Shown: positions 11,300-24,715 of the stretch, piece by piece
Numbering within the stretch: position 1 is the stretch's first letter
Layout of the letters: every line of letters starts with the position of its first letter
Source: Hsuehochloa calcarea
Taxonomy: Eukaryota > Streptophyta > Magnoliopsida > Poales > Poaceae
Assembly: GCA_036346395.1 (NCBI GenBank)
Contig: CM070594.1
Coordinates: 28,367,385-28,431,384, forward strand
Direction of reading: 5' to 3'
Length of the DNA stretch: 64,000 nucleotides
Made by a program: the position numbers and the translations under genes
The notes under the pieces: model-generated
What the model was told of the DNA's origin: nothing
Database searches by the model: none
What the model saw: the letters and a program-made list of their open reading frames with translations, nothing else

Positions 11300-14200
11300 A
11301 AAGATTTGACCTCGAATCTACGCACCAATCTACTCGAAAGGAAACTGCGTCTGGAATGAAACAACGATAATTCAAGCTTGGAATTGCTCAGATACTCGCT
11401 TAACACTCGAGCACACCAGACGTTGCGTACTTCGCATAAGGATCCGGGACGATCAACGCGATAAGCCAACGTCCTAATTCTTACAACTTTCAAAAACGAA
11501 GAGAATCCAACTAGAAATAGAGTCCTCATCGCATCCACGCAATGCTAACTCTCCCCCAAAAGGTTAGATTCTAAATTTGACAATCATCTCGAAAACAAAT
11601 CCATTCTCCAAATAAGCAGTTTACAAATGAACACCACGACAACCAAAGGAGAAATCACTCGAACGCTCAAACAAAATACTTGCGGTTTGTCTGAATTTGG
11701 AAAGAATCAACACGCCAACACAGCGCCAACTCAAATTGCGGGAAATACAAGTCAACGACACAAAACTCAAACGAGAATCAAGAAAACACTTCATTATCCG
11801 ATGAACATACCTTTCCACAGTTTCTCTCTTCTAGGAATAGAATTTCTCTCGAACCTTGTAATTCGAATTCACTGACTACCACATGAGCTAAAACCTCTTA
11901 GTTAAACATCCTCAAATTATACTCAAATTGAAATACATCCTCCACACCCCTGTGGGGTGGCTCCATTGAATCCTCCGAATACTCTATGCATCTCATTCTA
12001 CTTAATCAACCATAATTTGATTGAAGGCACCCAAAGCGCCACAAAAATAGATCCCACTGTAACATCCTGGCTATTCGAAAGCCAAGATGTCACGCAAATA
12101 CATTACCTCTAATTTTTCAAGAACAACTCAGAATCCTGAGTACACACGCTCATGTACTACATCAAAAAGGTTCTATCAATGATCATTCCACTGCTCAGGA
12201 AACTCCTTTATTCCACTTTCTCTACACACACTCATTGAGTGACCAAAGGTCTAACATAACAATGCAAACCCAAATTTAATCTCCAAGATCTCTACCACAA
12301 ATTTCAATTATAACATATAGGGAAATCAACGGATTGACTCTCCAACATTTTCCCCAATTCTAACATACTCACTCATTTGCATACTTAGAAATTTCTCACC
12401 TAATCTCGCATCATTATTCAATTGCGTTGCTCTATAGAAGTAATCAAGGTTTTCATACCTTCGATAATCACCGACCATTCAATCATGAACTGAAGTTCTG
12501 AAGTTTCACTATACCATAGGTTCTACTCAGTCGTAACACTTTTCAGACTTAGTTCGAAAAAACATTCCATGTGAATCAATTTCCCTCCAAGGATACAGAT
12601 CAAAACTATTTCACATTCTACTACTCCCGATAACTTGGTAGCAAAATATCGCCGCTACGATTACTCATCCACCACCAAACAGTTGCCAAACTTTCACCTT
12701 GCAAACACTTCGCAACACGAACTGTGATCCTTTCTCAAAAGGAAGAGGCGAACAAAACAAATTCATTCATACCGGGAAGCGTTGCTCCTCACGGCGGCCA
12801 TGAAACCAAAAGAAATATTCTGATAAAGGTGATCTTGGAAAACGAAAGCTGAGTTCATAAATGGGAGGCACACATCCCTCAAAAGAGAATAGCAAATAAC
12901 AGCCGACACGAAAGAAAGATATTACGTTTGAAATTCGCCATCTCTTGAGCGGAAAGAGCAACAAATTTAGGGACGCTTCAAATAATCACAAGATTTAATT
13001 AAGAATCGATAAGATCCTTCAACAGAACAACTTGCTCGAAACAGTTCATCTACTTGGGAAACACGAGATCCAAATGTTCTCAGCCACAAAACTCGAAACA
13101 TTTCCCTTTACAGGATTTCACGGAAAGCAAACGGGTTAACTTCGTCTCGAAGAGATCAACGAAAAGATTCTTTTATTGCAACCTCACTTAGCGAACTCAA
13201 ACCAAGGAGCCTTTGACTAAATCACACGAAATCTTTAAGAAACAATAGGTTAAACCAATTCCTCTAGTTACCCAAAATAATTTCAGTTATCAGTTGATTC
13301 ACGAGCTCCAAGGTACCGTGAAAGCTAAACTTGAAATATTCTTATTTGAACGATGCCACTAAAGGCGATCAATTTACTACAGGTATTAACATCAAGCCCA
13401 TAACAACACTTAGAAAACTTTTCGGAAGACCCACGTGGAATGAATGGGTTGATTCCTTCTCGAAAGAAGAGGCAAATAGAAACGATCTTCACCAACTGAA
13501 AAATCACTTACCACTCGCAAGGAACACAGAACTCAGGGGAAAACCAATTAGGCAACGAACTCAGAAAACATATGGGAAGTCCACAGTTGAAAACATAGGC
13601 CTCACAAAAATAGAATATCCGACCTTAACCGTTAGGAACAAACGGGTATTCAAGATCAAAACACCCGCATCATGGAAGAACTATTATAATTTTTTTTTCA
13701 ACATATCGCTTTACTCGACAAACTATGTTTACCACAAAGAACTTGAATTCTCCAAAAGAGCATGAACACCAAAACTGGAGATTTGATCGTTTTAGAAATG
13801 TTACGAAAGGCGGACAACTCTCTTTCTTTATAAAGGAATCAACATTGCCATCACATTACTGATCATGTCAATAAACCTTCTAAAGGAACATGGCAAATCG
13901 TGTTATAGAAATTTTTCAGCATCAAATGGAATTGTAATAACAACTTATTCTAGAAAGGAAACTTAGTACGAAAACCACAAAGCTGAAACAAACCTCTCAC
14001 ACAACTCCACCATAACATTAGAAAAGGGGTTCGACATTTTTTTTTTACGAGAGGTTCTAAACTCCAACATTCCAACTACTCCAAAAGAAACGAGTAGAGT
14101 CAAGACTTTCTTTGACAAACTTTGTAAAAGCTAATTCCCGTTCCCCAAAATACCAAACGGTTAACCAGGTCCCCTTAATCAACAAGTGAGATAGGACCCT

Positions 14201-15481
14201 TACAAAAAGAATGATCTTGTCAATAATATCGTGTACAAATAGCAAAGAGAGCTCAGCAATCAGAAAGACAAGAATTGTTTTGAAAAACATCTAGGGACCA
14301 ATAGGAACCCGTAGCCAACCAATTTGTTTGATTACCATCCCCGACTTAATCACCACAAGGCACCCCAAAAAGGGTTTTAACACGAATCCTCAGAAAAAAG
14401 ATGCGTTAAACTTCAAGACGTGGAATGATCCAAATAAATACATGGAGCCAATGCTTCCTCGTGTTAACGAACTTACAACAGAAAACTCTCATTATACAAA
14501 CTGTCAAACGAGTAAACGAGTCACTATTTTCCAATGAGAAGGAAGGAACAAACATGGAAATATCCATATTGCCAACTGTCGAAGATCATTTAAAATAAAA
14601 GAAATTCAACAACTGAAAAACTATAATATTTTCAGAGAACCATTAAAGACCTATTGGATCTCATCAACTACCATGAATCATGAACCTAAGAGAAATTCAT
14701 CAATTACCACCGGACAAGAATTTGTCAAAATCAAAAATCAAAGTAGAGAACCACTGTCTAAAGCATCCCAAAAAGAAATATGCAAGATCATTGTGCACTT
14801 GATAAAGAACTTGCAAAAGAAATCGCCAATGCCCAAACTCCAAGCGAACACACGGGTTGAATTTTCCAATAGGGTAAAAGAACTTGAAGAAAAGATAAAT
14901 CTTGTAATTTAACTGCGCTCACGTGGAGCAGAAATATCGCAATAGTAGAAAGAACAATAATTGTCTCAAAGAACGATCAGAAATCTACTAGAGATTGCCC
15001 ACTTCATTATAACCCTCCATTCAAAAGAAATTCACGATCTATCAGAAACTACAACCAGAAAAACCAGATACAAACTTGAGAAGGACAACAACTTCATCAA
15101 TGAGCTCGGCTCAACACGTAACTATGGGACAGGTAAGAACTTCTCTACTATTACAACACGAATAATGGTGTAGCTCAGCAAAACCTGTGACGACAACCAC
15201 GATCTCAACCGCCGACGTCCGCTCATCGATACGCATAACTAATGCAATCAATTATGAATATATAGGATCATCTCATGACAATCATAGAATAATTCATAGA
15301 TATATAGGATATCGCATCACGTCATAGCTTAATAACAAGAAAGATAGTACAGAAGCAATTCTATACCATAAAACCTAATGAACAACATCACTAGAAATGC
15401 GGAAATAATGGATTTCCCAAACCCCACCTACTGTGCACAGTGTGTCATTTTAATAACTTATTTACCACGGACCTAAAGCCC

Positions 15482-15493
15482 GCTCTGATACCA
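15482..15493 (-). other. Primer-binding site, initiator tRNA-Met
   Basis: The minus strand reads TGGTATCAGAGC, separated by two bases from the 5' LTR at 15496. Confidence 0.88.
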
Positions 15494-15495
15494 AC

Positions 15496-17737
15496 TGTAA
15501 CACCCTAACTATAAGGAAGTCGAGATGTCACCTACAACCACTACTCTTTAGAAGAATAACATCAAATCACATGACCAGGTTAATCAAGTAGAAAGATTAT
15601 ACGGAAACAAGAATTCATCATCAGGTTTAATCAATGGAATAGAAATAAACAATTATGAGAGATAAGGTAGTTATGACCAAACTGGCTTATTACAATTCAA
15701 CACAAGTCATAATTAACGACAGTAAAAGTCCTCAAAATGTTTGGTTTATGGTAGTGAGTGCATCGATGAACTACCCTCCACAAGATCATTCTTCCTTGTC
15801 ATTTACCTAAATAAAACAACAAAGCAAGAATGAGCCAAAGACTCAAAGAAGTAAATCAGATGTAACAATCCAACATTCCATGAGCAATATATCACAATCA
15901 TCATTTGAACATTTACTGGAAACGAATTTATGAATGGATGAAGTGGAATGATGCATTGAAGGAAATGGACATATTGCTGCATATACCGGTATAGCGAGTG
16001 AATCACCCGTCGGTGTTCACTTAAAGTAATCGTATGAAGAACGTTTCATACGACCGTCCAACGTGGCCCACATTGGAATGGTGGACTCACGTAACGTGGC
16101 CCACATTGGAATGGTGGACTCACGTACCCATCTTGGAATTGATGGGATTTCAAGTGCCCATACTGGAATTGATGGGTCTTACCAAAATAATGTATGCATG
16201 TCATGATGATCCCATGTCAAAATTGAATAGTACTCATGAATGAAAAGAACACATGGCATTCATCTACAAATACGAACAAATGTAAGCATTCATTCACACA
16301 TCATACATGACATCAATCATTGAATACAAATTACTTGCAGTATATTAACATCATGAACAAGGCACAAAATATTCATGTAAACAACATATCATTATGCATA
16401 CAGTACTTGCCTTTTGCGTAGTGACTCGTTAGCAGGCAACGGAGGTGTTCCCACACGGGATGTCTCACCGCCTACACAAGCATGTTCCCAAAATAAGAAC
16501 AACGATATAACACTGCTACCGATGTTCTACAATAACCCCTGACTATTCAATATACCGCATAGACCCAAATTGAAAATAAACTATTCTGCCAGATTTCAGC
16601 CCTTATGAGCAGCGGTACGAGAAAAAGCATATTTAATTATCTGGAACTCGAAACGACACGAAACCAGTGCCCAGATTTTCTTAACGTAACAGGCTACGAA
16701 ACTCTAGTTGATGGTAAACTCTAATTCGGCCAAAACAGAGGTCTAACCATCCAATGAAAAACTATAACTGCAGTCTGTCCAGAATTCAGAACAGCCCTAA
16801 AGAAAAGGCTCTAACATTTAAACCACTAATCCAAATAAAGTGATCTTTATCAGCCTGGAAAGATGGTGAAATTATCTTCATAAACCTAGTTGGGTGGCCG
16901 ACCTGATTCTGACTCTAACTAGATCAAAACCTAGGTGCAACCGACTATATCCAACATTTCTGATAGACAGACCAGCACGTAGTAAAACAGTCATAACTTT
17001 TAATCTACTGTTTGAAAATTCGTGATCCAGGTGCCAAAAGAAAGCTAATGAGACCAGGATCATATCTCCAGAAGACATCGACCTGAGATTCGGCCTCTAA
17101 AGGCCTTCAATCTGCCGTGCAACCTACTGCTCTAAACTGGACAGATCTGGATTCGCAGACTAAACCAAATCAAACGAACAAAAGAGCAACAAAACTAATA
17201 CAAACAGCGAATCGGAACCTTCGTTACCCTTGCACACGGCCTTCCTCCCTTCCCCTCTCTTCCTTCTCTTAGGGCCGGCCACCGGGAGACGACGAACGGG
17301 CGTCGACGGCGGCGGGGAACGGCGATGTTGGAGGGGACCTTGAGGAGGAGCCGGGATCACGGAGATGGCACCACCACAGCGAGGAGGTGCCAAGGAGCAG
17401 CAAGGAGGCCGGCTTGGGGAGGGAGGAGGCGGCCAAGGGGAGGAGGAGGCAAGGTGGCGGCTAGGGTTTAGGGGAGTGGCGCCCCTTTTGGCCGGCCCCT
17501 ACATGGGCCGACCGGCCCCTCTTGGGCCTCCTGGGTCGCGGCCTGCGGCCCAGGTTGACGTACAATAGCGTTTAGCCCCCCCGCTGATTGGAAAAATCCG
17601 CCTAAAGTTGTTTCTTTTACTCCCTCCGACTTCTTTCTTTTTACCGATTCGATTCCGAAAAGTTTTAAATCTCGTTTTCGAATAAAATTCCCAGACATTC
17701 GAAACGATACAACCTAGCTGGATTTATGAGGTATTAC
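15496..17737 (-). repeat. 5' LTR of the LARD-like element, 2242 bp
   Basis: The plus strand runs from TGTAACACCCTAACTAT to GAGGTATTAC, lacking the final A present in the partner. Differences from the left LTR include a short replaced stretch near 15845 and an indel-rich GC tract at 17230-17580. Confidence 0.9.
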
Positions 17738-17782
17738 TGTATATGTATGTATGTATATGTATATATATATATATACACACAC
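17738..17782. repeat. TATG/TA/CA microsatellite
   Basis: Continuation of the simple repeat seen at 8858-9024, ending in a short CA run. Confidence 0.85.
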
Positions 17783-18126
17783 ACTCGCGAGAGGAGTTGC
17801 TCCTTATTCCATATCTCACAATGTAAGGAGTATCTTGCATAACCAAGGTTTGTACGTGTAGTATACGAGTATATAACACCACCAAGGTGGTATTTAACTT
17901 TTTCAAGGGTGGTATGTACAATATTTTAGACATACTCCTTTTTATGTGCGGATATGAAGGAAATTACAAAATATGCTAAAAACTATAGACTCTGTTGCAA
18001 AATTTTCATGTGGTTAACATTGGAGTATCTTATAATTACTATATGAGTATATCTAAAGTGATAAAGGGGTATGTTAAGTTCTTTTAGGTGGTATATCAGA
18101 GGTGACAGTAACTACACTCGAGAGTA
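17783..18126. mobile_element. MITE, family M, copy 1 (about 344 bp)
   Basis: It begins ACTCGCGAGAGGAGTTGCTCC and ends with the approximate inverse complement (CTACACTCGAGAGT at 18113-18126). Both ends carry a GGTGGTAT-type block just inside. It is non-coding. A related element with the same end pattern is at 20392-20698. Confidence 0.7.
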
Positions 18127-20391
18127 GAAGGTGTGTGTGTGTGTATATATATAGACACACACACACACACACTAATCTGCGCCTAACTGTAGAATAAGTT
18201 ATTCTACGCTCAAGCCAACCCACCATGTGCCGACCAAACCACCCCTACGGAGCGCCAAATAGGCCATTTTGGCCCATCGACGATGATCCCCACGCGTGAC
18301 ATCACACGTCCAGTGTGCGCTACGATAAGGTCGAAAGTAATTGTGATAGCAATTTTACTGTCGCACGTATCACCGCGTTTACATTTTGTTACGATTGTTT
18401 CATACGCATATGGTTGGATGTGCCAGTAAACTACAAATGGAGTCCAGTAAAAAATTTTTGTAACAAAGCAATAAAGTCATATGAAGGTTGCAATACATCT
18501 CTTTTAGCGATGTTGTAATTCTTTTTGGTAAACTCGCAAAGAGGTTTTTATTTGCAAGACTTATGTAATTCTATTACCCTCGTTGTTACCAAGCTACCGG
18601 TGAAAACCGTTTGTAAATCGGAGCTTCTAATCAAAAGTTATTGCTAAAACAAGAAAAAGAAACATTCATGTACAAAACAAGGAACATATTGTTTGATAGC
18701 TGGTTGTCTACTTGTCTGTACTAGTTAGCTAAGATGGCACTAAAGTCATGTGGAGGTTGCAGTAAATCTTTTTGCAACAGAGAAGTAAAGTCATGTGGAT
18801 TTGTAGTAAATATTTTTGTAACAAATTAATAAAGTCATACAGAGGATGCAGTAAATCTATTTTAGCGACGAAGTAAAAAAAATTAGTAAACGCACAGAGA
18901 GATTTTTTATTTGAGAGACTTATATCATTATGTTACCTTTGTCGTCATCAAGCTACCGGTGAAAATCGTTTGTGAATCGGAACTTCCAATCAAAAGTTAT
19001 TACTAAAATAAGAAAAAATATTAATGTACAAAACAAAGACCCAATTGTTTGCTAGTTGGTTTTCTACTTGTTTGTACTAGTTGGCTAAGTTGGCAGTAAA
19101 GTCATGTACAGGTTGCAGTAAATCTATTTTAGCGATGCGGTAAATCTTTCTTAGTAAACACACAAAGAGGTTTTTATTTATGAGACGTATCATCACCAAG
19201 CTCTTTGTGTAAACCGCTCAGAACTCCTGAGCTTCCAATCAAATGTTATTTCAAAAACAAGAAAACAAAACATTTGTGTACAAAATAAGGAACTAATTGT
19301 TTGCTAATTGGTTGTCTACTTGTCTGTACTAGTTGGCTAAGATGACAGTAAAGTCATGGGGATGTTGTAGTAAATCTCTTTTAGTGATGTAGTAAATCTT
19401 TTTTAGTAAACACATAGAGGGGATTTTATTTACAAAACTTATATCATTTTATTAAGCGTATCGTCACCAAGCTAACGGTGAAAACTGTTCGTGAATCAAA
19501 GCTTCCAATCAAAAGTTATTGCTAAAATAAGAAAATTGGAAAAGTTATTGCTAAAACAAGAAAATACACATTCACATACAAAAAAGGGGCCAATTGTTTG
19601 TTAGTTGGTTTTTGCAAAGATGGCAGCAAAGTCATGTAGTGGTTGAACTAAATCTCTTTTAGCGATGCAGCAAAACTTTTTTAGTAAACACAGAGAGGTT
19701 TTTATTTGCTATACTTATATCATTTTGTTACTCTCGTCGTCACCAAGTTATCGGTTAAAACCATTAGTGAATCGGGGCTTCCAATCAAAAGTTATTGCTA
19801 AAACAAGAAAAGAAACATGCATGTAGAAAACAAGGATCCAATTGTTTGCTAGTTGGATGTCTACTTGTCTGTACTAGTTGGCAAAGATGGTAGTAAAGTT
19901 ATGTGAAAATTGCATTAAATATTTTTTAGTAAATGCACAGAGAGATTTTTATTTGTGAGACATATAACATTCTGTTACCCTCGTCGTGACCAAGAGACCG
20001 GTGAAAACCGTTCGTGAATCAGGGCTTCCAATCAAAAGTTATCGCTAAAACAATAAAAGAAACATTAATATACAAAATAAGGAACCAGTTGTTTGCTAGT
20101 TGGCTTGGTCCATGTACCACATAGGCATCAGGGGATTGATTTTTACTGTCGGTATTTGTGCTCTTAATCCATTTTACTGCCAATTGCAACGTGGCACGTG
20201 TGGTTTTACTATCGGTTACTAGGGGGCGTCTGGTTGACCATGCGAGAGGGGGTCGTGGGCTAGCGGTGCAGCATAGGCTAGGCTACGGCCAAGAGCGTAG
20301 AATAAGCTATTTAGTGTCAAAGGTATTGAATAGCGCTATCGTCTTGTAATGCGCACGCACGCAGAGTGTGTGTATATGAAGCCTTTTTCGT
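18127..20391. repeat. Repeat block with inverted borders and an internal tandem array
   Basis: After a GT/CA run (18133-18173), the left border has AGAATAAGTTATTCTACGCTC (18191-18211) and the right border the inverse form GAGCGTAGAATAAGCTATT (20290-20308). Between them are about six diverged units, each containing CTAGTTGGCTAAG, AGTAAAGTCATG and CAATCAAAAGTTATT in that order. Unit starts are near 18721, 19077, 19329, 19601 and 19874, with an earlier partial unit. Period is 220-360 bp. No coding sequence is visible. It may be a foldback-type DNA transposon with an expanded interior; the class is not certain. Confidence 0.65.
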
Positions 20392-20698
20392 ACTCTTGGG
20401 AGTAAATACCTTCACTTCCAATACACCACTTAAACAAATATATTATACTTCTTTATCATTTTTAGTATACTTAAATACCAATTATAAGATACTCCAATTT
20501 GACTTGACTGAAAAATTTCCATTTGAGCGCTTTATTTTTGCTATATACCCTTTTCCATACATAAAAGAACTATATACACGGATTTTCCAATAAAAAGTGG
20601 ACTTTAATGAAATTTTTCATGAAACTTACTTTGGGGTATCCTATAATGATCATACCATTTTAAGTGGTATATGAGAAGTAAGAGTACGTACTCCCAGA
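20392..20698. mobile_element. MITE, family M, copy 2 (about 307 bp)
   Basis: It begins ACTCTTGGGAGTAAATACC and ends AGAGTACGTACTCCCAGA, an approximate inverted pair, with GTGGTATATGAGAAGTAAG inside the right end. The end pattern matches the MITE at 17783-18126. Confidence 0.68.
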
Positions 20699-22303
20699 AA
20701 TACCATACCATATATATATATATCCCGGCTTGTTTTTTGTGCATAAAACGAATTTAACATTTAAATACGATAAATAGATTGAAGGTATAATTTGAAAGAT
20801 AGTTATAAATAGATAATCAAGTAGACAATCGATCTCATAACTTAACCACTTTCACTTTTCTTGCCCAATTTTGTTTTACGAAAATCTATTGCTGGGAACC
20901 AAATTTGTAATTCGGTACCCTCTATGTAAACAACACTATTCCCTAGATCAGTAGATAGCGCACGTAGGTACATTGTTGAATCATGCACATACATCGCACA
21001 AATAATATCATGATTAATATTACATCACATAAATAGACTATACGGTCAAGTATTTTTCAAAATAGGCCAAGCATGCCAATAAATGAACATAGTCTTCAAT
21101 ACAGAAAGTAGAGACGCGAGCGGAAGCAAAAAGCAAAAGGTGGATCCATTCGTTGTGTACACAGGCAAGCGACTGGGGCTCCCGGCCTAAGCTCCTCCAT
21201 CATCTTCACCATCTGGTGTATACGCCACGAAGTAGGCGTAAGGGACTTGGTCGAATGGTCCTAAGTTTGGTTTTAATAAGCGAGTGTGAGTACATAACCG
21301 TACACCGCAAGCCAACACACATAATGCAACTATAATAGATGCAAGACCGTTCAAGGGAAGGCTTATGGTTCTTTTATGTGCACAAAGCTACTTCCGAAGT
21401 AGATTAAGTATTAGGCAAATTCTAAGACCTAGCATTTTGACTAAACCAGTTTTTAATGAAATTAATTGATGTATAATAATGTTTGGAGGTTCCAACCCCC
21501 ATATATCATTGAGTGACTCCATCTACCCAATGCTCATATTTTTCAGGGTTGCATCCACCCGATGATTACAAGGCTGCAACCACCACGCGATTCTTAGGCT
21601 ACAACCACCTAACTCCACAAGTCGCACCACCCTAGAATCCCAAGCCGCACTCCTCTTGCAATCCCACGGCTTAATCCTTACCCTTATCCACGCCACATTT
21701 CACCCGATGGTGAAGCTAACACCGAGGCGAAGTAAATTAGTGAGGCCAGGTCGTACACAGTATAGACTTGTGGTTATACTGTTATTACACGAGAGATCAT
21801 CACAAGAACCAGGTCCTTAATTGACTTGGGCGGTACTTCCCCCATTACCCACTCTGACATGCTTTTATCCTCACTCGCTTGACTTATCATCCACCCAAGT
21901 AAAAATTGGTTTTATTCCTTTCTAGTTTCAACATACCATGTAGGCTCCGGCCTTGACTGTCCAAATACAATTTTGAGTTTTAAATGATGTCGGGACAAAT
22001 TAATGCCCACATGTCAACGTATCTAAGCAAGACTGTGAGGACCCCGGATTATTGGGCTTGTAATGCTTAGTCACCAATTGACCCTAGCATCACAAACAAA
22101 ATAACCCGTATCTTCGAGACATGTATACTTCCTAAATGCAGATACACCCCTTTACAAAATTCATGCATCAATTCCATTCATTCATATAGAACCGAAGCAC
22201 AGCAACAAACCAGAAGTTAAAATACATAAAGGATAGTTATTACAAAAGAGAGGCCAACCGGCCAAATACGTACAAATACAACAATAAACAGTGGAAGCAA
22301 AAG
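20699..22303. other. Intergenic, unclassified repeat remnants
   Basis: No convincing coding sequence. The stretch 21480-21700 repeats words of the type GCAACCACC/GCATCCACC. GTGAGGACCCCGGATT near 22034 resembles the left edge of a grass LTR whose remainder may continue after the solo LTR at 24716. Confidence 0.45.
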
Positions 22304-24715
22304 TGTAATACCCCGAAAGTGATTCGGCTTATTAGAAAAAGTTTCGGAAGAGGGAGCTAATCGAAAAACCAGAATCATCTTTTCACCAGGGGGTTTTCGT
22401 GATTTCACGGTAACTGGCTCGGGCCACGGCCCAGAGGGGCCCATGTGGTGGCTGACCATAAGAGGGGGTTCCGCCTCCAAACCCTAAACTCCACATTTCT
22501 CTCCCCCTCCCCCCCTTTGGAGCCGCCGCCCCCCTTCCCCCTTGCTGTGCACCGCCTTGTACGTCGATTTTGGGTAAGATGCGTTCGTTTTCTCTCCTGT
22601 CTATCTCTTAGAAAGTTGTAGGTATTGTTCTTAGCTTTCCATAGCCACCGAGATCACGTGATTCCGCCTTACGGTTTAGGAGATATGATTTTTTTAGTGC
22701 GCGCTGTTCTGTCTGTCTGACGAGAAAGATCTGTCGGCTTGATCCTAGGTTTTTCTTTAGTTAGAGGCATTTTCAGAACCTCCACCCAACTAAGTTATTG
22801 TAGACCTTTAAATTATCTTTCAAAGCTGATAAAGATCATCTCCATTGGATCTGTATAATGAAAGTAATGATATTTTCTTTACCACTGTTCTGAATTTTGG
22901 GCAGATAATTGTTAGTGTTTTCATCTATTGTTTAGACTACTGTATAAGCCGAATCTGGGGTTTTGCCCTTCTAGAGTTTTATTCCTGGGAACGTTAGATT
23001 TCTTTTGGCACCAAGATCAGGAAACTCCGATCTGTAGTTTGGGAGATATGAATTTTTGATTACGAACTGTCCGGTCTGTCTGAAAACTGAGGTCGATGAG
23101 GTTTGTCCTCGGTTTTGTTCAAATTAGGGGCCGAATCAGAACCTTCACCCAACTAAGTTATTTTAGTCCTTAAAATTATCTTTCTAAGCTGATAAGAATC
23201 ATTCTCATTGGATCAATATGTTGAAAGTTACGCCGTTTTATTTATCTCTGATCTGTATTCTGGACAGACGTAGATGGGTTGTGTTTAGCTGTTAATTAGC
23301 CCTCTGTTTTGGCCGAATCAGGGATTCCGCCAACTAATGTTTTGTATCCTGATCTGTTAAGATTCAGTGAGCACTGGTTTCAGGTCTTTGGAGTTACAGA
23401 TAATTAATGGTGATTTTTCTAGTATCGCTGCCAGTTTAGCGGAATCGGGTCATTGGGTAAACTTGGAAAAATTGATCCCGTTGTTTGGGTGGGAGAGATA
23501 GAGGATGGAAGGGCTCTTGTAGCAATATCATACCTTGTTATTCTTATTTCGATTATACATTTGTGTAGGCGGTGAGGCGGTGAGTGGAGGGGCATCTTCG
23601 TGTCCTCCTATTACGCCACATCGCGAAGGCAAGTACCCTATGTCTTTGTTTGGTGATGTTTCCAATTGTTTGCTTGATGTTGAGATAAATTGTGAATGCC
23701 TTTTTCTATCCATCCTGATGTTTATTTCATTTCAAGAAGATGATTCTTGTGATTAAAGAATTAGCATTCATTTCAGCTTGTTGCATTCCATTACATGCAA
23801 CTAACTTGTGTGGCATCCTTGATATATTATGTTGTGTGGGAATGCATACTCATACTTGTTTACACATGTTGTTGAATGCCATGTGTCTTTTCCACTAATG
23901 TGTGTTATTCATTCATACCATGAGAAATCATCATATTCATTCATAAAATTCATTATGACCACGGAGTGGATTCTTTTAGTAAGTCCCATCAATTCCAAGA
24001 TGGGCATTTGAAAGACCCATCAATTCCAAGATGGGCATTTGAAAACCCACCATTCCAATGTGGGTAGTGTTGACCACCATTCCAATGTGGCAACTTGGAC
24101 ACCGTATGAAACGCTCTTCATACGGTGATTGGGTCCCCGTGACTTTGTGAAGTACGGGCTTAAGTGAACACCGACGGGTGTATCACTCGCTATACCAGAT
24201 AAGTGTGATTAGTCCATTCCTTCAATGCATTCTTTCATTCCATCCATTCATGTATTCATTCCATTCAATCATATATGTGTTCCAAGATTTGTTCGCAATT
24301 CAACCGGATTGTGTTGTCCACTCTATGTTTGATTATTCTTGTATGTACTTGCTGAGTCTTGACTCGCCTTGCTTTGTATGTTTTAATTAGGTAATTGAGG
24401 AGAAGACAAGGTGATTTGGTGGGGTAGTTCGACACTGCACTTCACTTTTATCCAATCGAATAATTATTATTACCTTTCACCAAGCCAACTTGTTAAATAA
24501 ATTTCCAGATTTGTAATAATCCAACTTTGGTATTGCTTGACTGTTCGTGGTATTATATCTGTTTATCCATTCTTTTCCATGAATCTGGTGATCGTTTATT
24601 GTCATTCTTTAGAAATTATTGTTGATTGAATCTGTATAATCCAGCTTTAATGCTATTCTTAGTAGTTTGATAGTTTTGCGTGACATCTCGGCTTCCGAAT
24701 AGCCAGGGTGTTACA
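22304..24715 (+). mobile_element. Solo LTR, 2412 bp, with perfect target duplication
   Basis: It begins TGTAATACCCCGAAAGTG and ends AGCCAGGGTGTTACA. It is flanked by AAAAG on both sides (22299-22303 and 24716-24720). Start and end match the LTR termini of the LARD-like element read on its minus strand (TGTAATACC... and ...CAGGGTGTTACA), so the two belong to related families. Internal features shared with that LTR include a GC-rich tract near the 5' end and a CCCATCAATTCCAAGATGGG / CCACCATTCCAATGTGG block near 23985-24100. It has no gag or pol, so it probably arose by LTR-LTR recombination. Confidence 0.88.

Larger units (their letters stand above)
11284..15495 (-). other. Non-coding interior of the LARD-like element
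   Basis: 4.2 kb, A-rich on the plus strand. The longest plus-strand ORF (13331-13765) has no recognisable domain and looks accidental. A sequence resembling an LTR edge, TGTAACATCCTGGCTATTCG, occurs inside at 12059. Confidence 0.7.
9025..17737 (-). mobile_element. LARD-like non-autonomous LTR retrotransposon, 8.7 kb
   Basis: Two nearly identical LTRs (9025-11283 and 15496-17737) flank a 4.2-kb interior. On the minus strand the 5' LTR is the right one: next to it is an exact initiator-tRNA-Met primer-binding site (15482-15493). The polypurine tract CTAAGGGGGTTAGAGT abuts the left LTR. The interior is AT-rich, has only short incoherent ORFs and shows no gag, protease, integrase or reverse transcriptase motif. 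Long LTRs with a large non-coding interior fit a large retrotransposon derivative, mobilised in trans. High LTR similarity suggests a fairly recent insertion. The microsatellite at both ends hides the target duplication. Confidence 0.85.

Noticed and set aside
13331..13765. 144-codon plus-strand ORF inside the LARD-like element
   Set aside because: No recognisable domain, antisense to the element, and AT-rich composition makes chance ORFs likely.
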